This document shows, piece by piece, positions 1 to 5,638 of a stretch of DNA of 6,066 bases. Where the stretch lies: NCBI GenBank assembly GCA_030045215.1, contig JASIBJ010000457.1, forward strand, positions 1 to 6,066, read 5' to 3'. How positions within the stretch are numbered: the stretch's first letter is position 1; every line of letters starts with the position of its first letter. Position numbers and translations under genes: made by a program. Origin of the DNA: Streptosporangiaceae bacterium. Its GTDB lineage: Bacteria; Actinomycetota; Actinomycetes; Streptosporangiales; Streptosporangiaceae. Under the pieces are notes generated by a model. That model did not search any database and was not told the origin of the DNA. It saw only the letters and a program-made list of their open reading frames with translations.

Positions 1-669
1 TACCGCCCGAACACAGCGGCGCGCCTGCTGCTCGGCCATGGCGGCCGGGTCACCGGGATCAGCACCAACCGCGGAGAGGAGCACGCGGACACGGTGGTTC
101 TCGCCGCCGGCGTCTGGTCGCCGGCGCTAGCCGAAACCGCGGGCGTATCCCTCCCGATCCAGACCGAGCTGCACCAGGTTGCCGTGCTCGCGCACCCGCC
201 CTGGGAGGGCGCCCCGTTCGCCTGTATTGACTCGGTCACGCAGACCTACTTCCGCCCGGAAGCCGCGGGCTCGAGGACGCTTGTCGGGTCATTCGTCGGT
301 CCGCGCGGCGCAGACCCGGATCGCGTTCCGCAGACTGCCAGCGCCGAGGACCTTGTGCCGCAGGTGCAGGCGGCGTCGCATCGCGTTCCGGCGCTCGCTG
401 AGGCCGGCATCGCCCGCGGGGTCACCGGCGTCTACGACATGACCCCGGATGCCCGGCCGCTGCTTGGCCCGCTCCCCGGCCTGGATGGGCTCATCGTGGC
501 CGCCGGCTTCTCCGGCATGGGGTTCAAGATCGCGCCGGCCGTGGGCGAGAGCCTGGCCGGGCTGATCGCCGGTCCGCCGCCGGGCAGCGTCGACCTGGCG
601 CCCTTCCGGCCGAGCCGGTTCGACGAAGGGTCGCCCATCCAGGCGCCAAATCCTTATTCCGACGACTGA
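1..669 (+). CDS. FAD-dependent oxidoreductase, DAO family (sarcosine/glycine oxidase-like), 5' truncated
   Basis: This is the C-terminal 222 residues of a flavoenzyme that probably oxidises the C-N bond of a secondary or tertiary amine such as an N-methyl amino acid. The reading frame is open from the first base, so the N-terminal dinucleotide-binding GxGxxG region lies upstream; relatives are usually about 370-400 residues, so roughly 150-180 are missing. What is visible is typical of the DAO fold: the end of the first FAD-binding part (VVLAAGVWSPALAETAG, from position 94), the YDMTPDARPLLG segment (433-468), and the C-terminal FAD-contacting GFSGMGFKIAPAVG motif (505-546), followed by the closing FRPSRF. 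The cysteine that holds FAD covalently in monomeric sarcosine oxidase aligns with a glycine (427-429), so the flavin is probably non-covalent. A start at the internal GTG at 94 would delete half the FAD-binding domain and is not credible. The family is secure; the substrate is unknown. The adjacent Rieske oxygenase suggests a shared demethylation pathway. Confidence 0.88.
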   Translation, partial: YRPNTAARLLLGHGGRVTGISTNRGEEHADTVVLAAGVWSPALAETAGVSLPIQTELHQVAVLAHPPWEGAPFACIDSVTQTYFRPEAAGSRTLVGSFVGPRGADPDRVPQTASAEDLVPQVQAASHRVPALAEAGIARGVTGVYDMTPDARPLLGPLPGLDGLIVAAGFSGMGFKIAPAVGESLAGLIAGPPPGSVDLAPFRPSRFDEGSPIQAPNPYSDD

Positions 670-697
670 CCAGGGCCCGGTCAGCTGCTGACCAGGG
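666..697 (+). promoter_or_regulatory. Overlapping alternative hairpins after the oxidoreductase stop codon
   Basis: CTGACCAGGG occurs at 666-675 and again at 688-697, with GGTCAG (679-684) between the copies. GGTCAG can pair with CTGACC on either side. The upstream pairing is 666-671 with 679-684, a 6-bp stem with a 7-nt loop; it includes the stop codon TGA at 667-669. The downstream pairing is 679-684 with 688-693, a 6-bp stem with a CTG loop; CCC 676-678 with GGG 695-697 extends it to 9 bp around one bulged A (694). The two cannot form together. No U-tract follows, so a classical intrinsic terminator is not supported, although actinobacterial terminators can lack one. It could be a weak terminator, an attenuator-like switch, an mRNA-stabilising structure, or chance in GC-rich DNA. 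Confidence 0.4.
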
Positions 698-751
698 AGG
701 ACGACACCCGAAACTCCGGCAGCTGGAAGCGACCGGGCGCGGCGGAGAGAC

Positions 752-756
752 AGGAG
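752..756 (+). promoter_or_regulatory. Ribosome binding site of the Rieske oxygenase gene
   Basis: AGGAG lies 5 nt upstream of the GTG at 762 and fixes that codon as the start. The rest of the 670-761 gap shows no convincing -35/-10 promoter by eye, so transcription may read through from the oxidoreductase gene. Confidence 0.7.
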
Positions 757-761
757 CAGAC

Positions 762-1985
762 GTGAGCACCAGCACAGCCGGCGTGGATGAGGAACGGGGC
801 CGGCCTGTCCCGCCAGCCGGGTCGGCGCGGATCCCGCTGGAGACCAGCCTGCCCGGCGCGAGCTACACAGCCGAGCAGGAGTTCACCAGGGAGCGCGACG
901 GCGTTCTGTTCCGGGACTGGTTCTGCGTCGGGCGGGAGGAGGCCCTGCGCGCCCCGGGCGACTACCTGACCGCCGATGTCGCGGGGGAGAGCATCCTCGT
1001 GGTCAGGGACGGCGGCGGGCTAGCCGGCTTCTACAACCTCTGCCGGCACCGCGGCTCGCGGCTTGTGCCGGTCGCCGGATCTCAGCCTGCCGCGGTCGGG
1101 GCCCGCAGCGGCTGCCTGGCTGGCCCGATCCGCTGCCCCTACCACGGCTGGACGTACGGCCTCGACGGGTCGCTGCGCTCAGCGCCGTTCCTGCCCGACC
1201 TGCGGCGGTACCGCGACCAGTTGTCGCTGCACCCGGTGTCCGTCGCGAGCTGGGGCGGCTTCGTCTTCGCCCGGCTGGGTCAGCCGGACCGCCCGCTGCG
1301 GGACCAGCTCAACGGGACAGACGACCGGCTCGCCGCCTTCCCGCTGGCCGAACTATGCACCGGGCACCGGATCGTCTACCCGGTCGCCGCGAACTGGAAG
1401 GTGATCCTTGAGAACTACAACGAGTGCTACCACTGCGGCCCGGTCCACCCCGAGCTGTGCGAGCTTGTCCCCGCATTCGGCCGCGGCGGCGGCGGCCTTG
1501 ACTGGGATGAGGGCATCCCGCACCGTGACGGCGCCTACACCTTCACAGTGACCGGCACCACCCGGCGGGCGCCTTTCCCTGGGCTGCCTGAAGCAGCCAG
1601 GACCCGGCATCTCGGCGAGCTGGTCCTGCCCAACCTCATGCTCAGCCTGTCCGCTGATCATGTCGCCGCCTTCACGGTCTGGCCGCATGACGCCGGCCAC
1701 ACGACGGTGGTCTGCGACTTCCTGTTCCACCCGGACGAGGTGGCGCGCGCGGATTTCGACCCCTCCGATGCCGTGGAGTTCTGGGACCTGGTCAACCGGC
1801 AGGACTGGGCGATCTGCGAGCAGGTCCAGGACGGCATGCGCTCGCGGATGTTCACCACTGGCTACCTCGCTCCGATGGAGCAGCCGAGCGCCGATGTCGG
1901 CCGCTACGTCCTCGGCCGGCTTGGAGGGGAGCCGGGCTGGCCGCCCGCCAGCCCGGCGCCGCCGGGGACGAGCGCGCAACGCTGA
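762..1985 (+). CDS. Rieske [2Fe-2S] non-haem iron oxygenase, alpha subunit (quaternary-ammonium type)
   Basis: This cytoplasmic terminal oxygenase (407 aa, near the family's usual length) would use O2 and electrons from a separate reductase to hydroxylate or N-demethylate its substrate. The N-terminal Rieske domain (about residues 52-165) binds the [2Fe-2S] cluster through C94-x-H96 and C125-x2-H128 (CPYHGWTYGLDG). The spacing between the pairs is 28 residues, against about 17 in typical members. The C-terminal catalytic domain has ENYNECYHCGPVHPE (217-231), giving iron ligands H224 and H229, and D348 in NRQDWAICEQVQ as the likely third ligand. The residue that passes electrons between the centres is Glu (E221), as in carnitine, glycine betaine and stachydrine oxygenases; the ring-hydroxylating dioxygenases have Asp there. 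The start is GTG with AGGAG 5 nt upstream. No beta subunit or reductase is adjacent, which suits the alpha-only quaternary-ammonium group. Fold and mechanism are secure; the substrate (betaine, stachydrine, carnitine or similar) is inference. Confidence 0.93.
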   Translation: MSTSTAGVDEERGRPVPPAGSARIPLETSLPGASYTAEQEFTRERDGVLFRDWFCVGREEALRAPGDYLTADVAGESILVVRDGGGLAGFYNLCRHRGSRLVPVAGSQPAAVGARSGCLAGPIRCPYHGWTYGLDGSLRSAPFLPDLRRYRDQLSLHPVSVASWGGFVFARLGQPDRPLRDQLNGTDDRLAAFPLAELCTGHRIVYPVAANWKVILENYNECYHCGPVHPELCELVPAFGRGGGGLDWDEGIPHRDGAYTFTVTGTTRRAPFPGLPEAARTRHLGELVLPNLMLSLSADHVAAFTVWPHDAGHTTVVCDFLFHPDEVARADFDPSDAVEFWDLVNRQDWAICEQVQDGMRSRMFTTGYLAPMEQPSADVGRYVLGRLGGEPGWPPASPAPPGTSAQR

Positions 1986-2000
1986 CTGAACCCCGACCGC

Positions 2001-2006
2001 AAGGAG
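2001..2006 (+). promoter_or_regulatory. Ribosome binding site of the solute-binding protein gene
   Basis: AAGGAG sits 9 nt before the ATG at 2016, the strongest Shine-Dalgarno match in the window. It supports that start over the internal GTG at 2076, which has no such sequence. A strong site suits a binding protein made in excess over its permeases. Confidence 0.75.
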
Positions 2007-2015
2007 ATAACAGAC

Positions 2016-3809
2016 ATGTCCAGATCGCCGGGACCAGACCGCAGACGCCTGGTCCCTCTACTGCCCGGCACACCAGTGCCCGGCCAGACCGGGTTCGGGC
2101 ATACCGACCGGCGCGGCTTCCTGCGCTTGACCGGAGCGGCCGGGGTTCTCGGTGCCATCGGCACCGCTGGCGGACTGGCCGGCTGCTCCACGGGCAACCC
2201 GGCCAGTGCGGCCGCGGGCCAGACCGCGCCCGGTGGCGGCATCCGCATCCGCGAGTACGTGCCGGGCCCGCAGCCAGTCTCCGGCGGGCAGTACGGCGGT
2301 ACCGTCCGGGTGGTCTGGTCCGATCCGCCGAACTCGCTCGACCCGGCGCTCGGCTACAACCTGACGGCCTGGGACGCCATTACCGAGCTGGTCTTCTTCG
2401 GCGGCCTCATGGCCTACGACAAACAACTCGGCGGGCCGGTCGCGAACATCGCTGCCGGGCCGCCGCTCATTTCCGCGGACAACACAACACTCACGTTCCA
2501 GATCCGGCCGGGCGTGAAGTTCCACAACGGGCGCGACATTGTCGCGAGCGACTTCATCTATTCCTGGGAGCGGCTGCTCAAGCCCGCCATGGCATCCTGG
2601 GCCACCAGCTATCTCACTTCGATCGCGGGCGCGAACGAGGTAATCGCCGGCAAGACCAAGAGCCTGGAGGGAGTCGAGGCCAAGGGCGATCACACGCTGG
2701 TCGTGCACCTGACCGCGCCCGACTTCACGATCCTCAACGCCTTCTCGCTGCCGTTCACCGCGCCGGTGCCGCAGGAGGAGGTGGAGCGGCTGGGCGCCAC
2801 CGCGTTCGGCCAGACGCCGGTCGGATTCGGCCCGTTCCTGATCACCTCGTACGACAACGCCGGGCAGACCGCGGCCTTCGAGCGATTCGACGACTACATG
2901 TACCCAGGGCTGCCGTATCTGGACGCGGTTACCTACCGGTGGGGCGTGGACCCGAACGTGCAACTGCTGGAACTGGAGAACGGCTCGGTCGACCTGCTCG
3001 GACCGGGCATCCCGTCCTCGCAGGCGGCCTATGTGCTGGCGAACCCCGCGCTGCGCGGGTTCTCGCAGGAGCGGCCGTCACCCGGCAACCTGTGGCTGAC
3101 GATCTACAACCTCGACAAGCCGCCGTTCGACAACCCGAAGGTGCGCCAGGCGCTGAACTGGGCGGTGGACCGGACCGCGCTCGGCCGCGAGACCTATGGC
3201 ACCTACGCGCCCTGGGGCGCGCCGTTCCCGCAGCAGATCGCCGACTTCCAGCCAGCGTTCACGCCCTACGGGTACGACCCGGCAAAGGCCAGGCAACTAC
3301 TGGCTGAGGCGGGCTATCCGGGCGGCTTCTCCGCAGTGCTCACCATCAGCTCGGACGACCCGTTCCCCACCGTTGCGCAGGTGGTCCAGGCCCAGCTAGG
3401 CGCCGTGGGCATCCGAGTGTCGCTGAACCAGGTGTCTTCCAACGCCCTGCTCAGCCTGGAGGAAGCGGAGCAGAGCGGCGGCGGCCATCTCCAGCTTGAC
3501 GCCGACAACTGGTACGAAGTCCAGCCGACACCCGCCGACGAGGTTGACGCCCTCTATGTCAGCGGCGCGTCATCCAATTACAACCGCTACTCCAACCCCC
3601 AGGTCGATGCCCTCGCGGCACAGGCACGGCAGGAGTTCGACGCGACCAAGCGCAACCAGCTTTACGCCCAGATCCAGCAGATCATCGGCGAGGACGCGCC
3701 GTTCGTCTTCCTCGAGTCCGCGCTCTGGCTGGCCGGCGTCGGCAAGCGGCTGCACAACTACCAGTACCGCGGCGAAACCTACACCTACTACGACCGGTTG
3801 TGGGTGTGA
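2016..3809 (+). CDS. ABC transporter solute-binding lipoprotein, family 5 (peptide/opine/nickel type)
   Basis: This is the extracytoplasmic receptor that captures the solute and delivers it to the permease pair encoded just downstream. The 597-residue precursor has an unusually long leading region, then a twin-arginine motif (TDRRGFLRL; R32-R33, bases 2109-2114), a hydrophobic stretch, and a lipobox LAGC with the lipidated cysteine at C57 (2184-2186). It is therefore probably exported by Tat and anchored in the membrane. A low-complexity linker (about 58-94) precedes the SBP family-5 domain (about 95-580). The domain is recognised by GGTVRVVWSDPPNSLDPALG, the FQIRPGVKFHNGRDIVASDF segment (161-180) followed by YSWERLL, and the closing NRYSNPQVDALAAQAR and IIGEDAPFVFL segments. 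Family-5 proteins carry oligopeptides, nickel, opines, sugars and other solutes, so the family name does not define the ligand. The oxygenase and amine oxidase upstream suggest an N-methylated or betaine-like ligand (inference). Confidence 0.95.
   Translation: MSRSPGPDRRRLVPLLPGTPVPGQTGFGHTDRRGFLRLTGAAGVLGAIGTAGGLAGCSTGNPASAAAGQTAPGGGIRIREYVPGPQPVSGGQYGGTVRVVWSDPPNSLDPALGYNLTAWDAITELVFFGGLMAYDKQLGGPVANIAAGPPLISADNTTLTFQIRPGVKFHNGRDIVASDFIYSWERLLKPAMASWATSYLTSIAGANEVIAGKTKSLEGVEAKGDHTLVVHLTAPDFTILNAFSLPFTAPVPQEEVERLGATAFGQTPVGFGPFLITSYDNAGQTAAFERFDDYMYPGLPYLDAVTYRWGVDPNVQLLELENGSVDLLGPGIPSSQAAYVLANPALRGFSQERPSPGNLWLTIYNLDKPPFDNPKVRQALNWAVDRTALGRETYGTYAPWGAPFPQQIADFQPAFTPYGYDPAKARQLLAEAGYPGGFSAVLTISSDDPFPTVAQVVQAQLGAVGIRVSLNQVSSNALLSLEEAEQSGGGHLQLDADNWYEVQPTPADEVDALYVSGASSNYNRYSNPQVDALAAQARQEFDATKRNQLYAQIQQIIGEDAPFVFLESALWLAGVGKRLHNYQYRGETYTYYDRLWV
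2030..2056 (+). repeat. Perfect 8-bp inverted repeat at the start of the solute-binding protein gene
   Basis: GGGACCAG (2030-2037) is the exact reverse complement of CTGGTCCC (2049-2056), with an 11-nt loop. It spans codons 5-14, just inside the coding sequence. In mRNA it would form a GC-rich hairpin beginning 12 nt after the start codon. It could affect translation initiation or mRNA stability at the junction between enzyme and transporter genes, or be incidental. Confidence 0.4.
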
Positions 3810-3812
3810 GGC

Positions 3813-4733
3813 GTGGCGCAGATAGCCGTCCCGGCAACCCCGGCGCCCGCGCCCGCGGACGGCGCGGCTCGTGCCGCCCGGGCCCGATCGCGGCACGCAC
3901 AGTGGCCGGCGACCCTTGTGGCCGGCGTGATCATGCTGATGATCTTCGCGGGGGTCGCCATCGCGGCACCGGCGTTCGGCAACCCGCTGAGGCAGAACCT
4001 GATCACCGGGCTCAGCCCGACCGGTCTGCCGCTCGGCCTGTCGTGGGCCCACCCGCTCGGCACCGACCTGCTCGGCCGCAGTGAGCTGGCCAGGCTAGCG
4101 TTCGGCATCAGGACGTCGATGATCGTCGCGATCGTGTCGAACGTGACCAGCATCGCCGTCGGCGCCTCGGTCGGGCTGGCGGCCGGATTCTTCCGCGGCC
4201 CGGTCGAGGCGATCCTGATGCGCGTCACCGACGTCGGCCTGGCCCTCCCGTACACGCTGGCAGCGCTGGTCATCGCCGGGCTGATGACCGCGGGCCTGAC
4301 CCGCGTCATCGTGATCATTACCGCGCTGTTCTGGGCTTACCCGGCGCGGCTGGTCTACGGCGAGGTGCTGCGGCTGCGGCACCGCGGTTTCGTGGAATCG
4401 GCGGAGGCGATGGGCGTACGCGGCGTCACGATCGCTCGGCGGCACCTCGCACCGCACGTGTTCCCCCTGCTGGTCACCTACTCACCGCTGAACGCCGCGT
4501 CGGCGGTGGTGTTCGAGGCGACGCTCTCCTACCTGGGCGCGGGGATCAACCCACCGACGGCGTCGCTCGGCAACATGATCTCGGACGGACAGACGGCGAT
4601 CAGCTTCGCGCCGCACCTGCTGCTCGTCCCGGCCGCCGCGATCCTGCTGATCACGATGTCGTTCCTGCTGATCGGCGAGGGCCTCAAGGCCCGCAACCCG
4701 GACCTGAAGAGGGTGTCATGGCTAGGACGATGA
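3813..4733 (+). CDS. ABC transporter permease, DppC/OppC type
   Basis: This is one of the two inner-membrane subunits forming the import channel (306 aa). After a short cytoplasmic Ala/Pro/Arg-rich leader it has a first membrane segment (about 33-53). The hallmark HPLGTDLLGR of DppC-type permeases follows at 80-89, then five more predicted membrane segments (about 100-126, 145-162, 163-180, 218-240, 267-290). The EAA loop that docks on the ATPase lies at 193-215 (FVESAEAMGV then IARRHLAPHV). LSYLGAGINPPTASLGNMI (238-256) is also typical of the family. The chosen start is the GTG 3 bp after the binding-protein stop. The next in-frame ATG (3933) lies inside the first membrane segment, so it would break the topology. 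Shine-Dalgarno pairing is weak (GTGAGG overlapping the previous stop), consistent with translational coupling. Sequence identity to a specific transporter cannot be judged. Confidence 0.93.
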   Translation: MAQIAVPATPAPAPADGAARAARARSRHAQWPATLVAGVIMLMIFAGVAIAAPAFGNPLRQNLITGLSPTGLPLGLSWAHPLGTDLLGRSELARLAFGIRTSMIVAIVSNVTSIAVGASVGLAAGFFRGPVEAILMRVTDVGLALPYTLAALVIAGLMTAGLTRVIVIITALFWAYPARLVYGEVLRLRHRGFVESAEAMGVRGVTIARRHLAPHVFPLLVTYSPLNAASAVVFEATLSYLGAGINPPTASLGNMISDGQTAISFAPHLLLVPAAAILLITMSFLLIGEGLKARNPDLKRVSWLGR

Positions 4734-5638
4734 TCCGTCGCTTCGCGTTCGGCGTGATCGCCGTGATTGGCGTGGCCGCGCTGGCGTTCCTGCTCGAGTT
4801 CGTGGTCCCTGGCGACCCGGCACGGGCGATAGCCCCGCGGGCGCAGAGCGCGGCCGTGTTGCAGAACATCAGGATCCAGCTGCACCTGAACCGGCCGCTG
4901 ATAATCCAGTTCGCTGACTATTTCGGCGAACTGTTCCGCGGCAACCTCGGGACGTCCTACGTGCAGCGGCAGAGCGTGACCAGCCTCATCCTGCCGCGGC
5001 TGGCGACCACCGGATGGCTCGCGCTGGCCGGGGTGATCGCCGAGGTAATACTCGGCGGAGCCCTCGGCATCCTGAGCACGCTGTACCGGCGAGTGCGGGC
5101 CGTGGTGGCGGCCGTGAACCTGACGCTCCTCTCGCTGCCGCAGTTCGTCGTGGGCCTGGTGCTGCTGCTGATCTTCGGCTTCCGGCTGCACATGGCGCCG
5201 GTGACCGGCGGCGCCGGGCCGGCCGAGATCGTGCTGCCGGCACTGACCCTCGGCTTGGTCGGAGCCCCCTGGTACGCCCAGATCGTTGCTGACCAGATGG
5301 CCGACTCGCTTTCTTCTGCCTACGTGCGGACCGCGGTGGCCAAGGGGCTGCCCGACCGCTACATCCTGTGGCGGCATGTGCTGCGCAACGTGCTCTCGCC
5401 GGCCATCACCATGATCGGAATGGACCTCGGCGCTTACCTGTCCGGCGTGGTTACCGTCGAGGTGGTGTTCGGCTGGCCTGGCATTGGCTTGCTCGCCGTC
5501 GACTCGCTGCAGAACCTGGACCGGCCGGTGGTCATGGGCACGGTGATCGTCGGCGCGGTCGCCGTGGTGTTCTTCAACCTGGTCGCGGACGTGCTCCGGA
5601 TGTACGTGGACCCGCGGACCCGCGAGGAGCCGGCGTGA
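4718..5638 (+). CDS. ABC transporter permease, DppB/OppB type
   Basis: This is the second channel-forming inner-membrane subunit (306 aa, the same length as its partner). The family layout is complete. The first membrane segment (about 9-30) is followed by PGDPARAI, then a periplasmic region with NLGTSY (76-81). Further segments lie at about 98-122, 129-156, 171-190, 228-252 and 270-295. The EAA loop AYVRTAVAKGLPDRYILWRH is at 201-220, and FGWPGIGLLAVDSL (251-264) and the closing YVDPRTREE are typical of DppB. It overlaps the previous gene by 16 bp. The ATG at 4718 has AGAGGG 4 nt upstream. An alternative ATG at 4730 makes an ATGA overlap with the previous stop but has poorer ribosome-binding context; it would remove only four residues. 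The permease order (C before B) is the reverse of most dpp/opp operons. Confidence 0.94.
   Translation: MARTMIRRFAFGVIAVIGVAALAFLLEFVVPGDPARAIAPRAQSAAVLQNIRIQLHLNRPLIIQFADYFGELFRGNLGTSYVQRQSVTSLILPRLATTGWLALAGVIAEVILGGALGILSTLYRRVRAVVAAVNLTLLSLPQFVVGLVLLLIFGFRLHMAPVTGGAGPAEIVLPALTLGLVGAPWYAQIVADQMADSLSSAYVRTAVAKGLPDRYILWRHVLRNVLSPAITMIGMDLGAYLSGVVTVEVVFGWPGIGLLAVDSLQNLDRPVVMGTVIVGAVAVVFFNLVADVLRMYVDPRTREEPA
5624..5629 (+). promoter_or_regulatory. Ribosome binding site of the ATPase gene, inside the end of the DppB-type gene
   Basis: GAGGAG lies 5 nt before the GTG at 5635, whose bases form a GTGA overlap with the preceding stop codon (5636-5638). This supports GTG 5635 over the in-frame ATG at 5653 and implies coupled translation. 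Confidence 0.65.

Noticed and set aside
320..390. An 11-bp direct repeat (ATCGCGTTCCG at 320-330 and 380-390, exactly 60 bp apart) in the oxidoreductase gene
   Set aside because: Both copies are in frame and encode part of an RVP tripeptide. The flanks do not match, there are only two copies, and no mobile or regulatory context is visible. Chance or a decayed small duplication is most likely.
670..761. A promoter or a small gene in the gap before the Rieske oxygenase
   Set aside because: No convincing -35/-10 pair was found. GGGAGG at 695-700 resembles a ribosome binding site, but no start codon or open frame follows at a useful distance.
762..1985. Annotation as an aromatic-ring-hydroxylating dioxygenase alpha subunit in the strict sense
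   Set aside because: There is no adjacent beta subunit or ferredoxin, and the bridging residue is Glu, which points to the quaternary-ammonium group. The generic family label would mislead about the substrate.
2058..2963. Long open frame of 301 codons on the minus strand opposite the solute-binding protein gene
   Set aside because: The translation is rich in Arg, Gly and Val with no recognisable domain, and it lies wholly opposite a clearly real gene. Long antisense frames are expected in GC-rich DNA.
4529..5377. Open frame of 282 codons on the minus strand opposite the permease genes
   Set aside because: It has a His/Gln/Arg-rich low-information translation, no ribosome binding site that stands out, and overlaps two permeases with complete family motifs.
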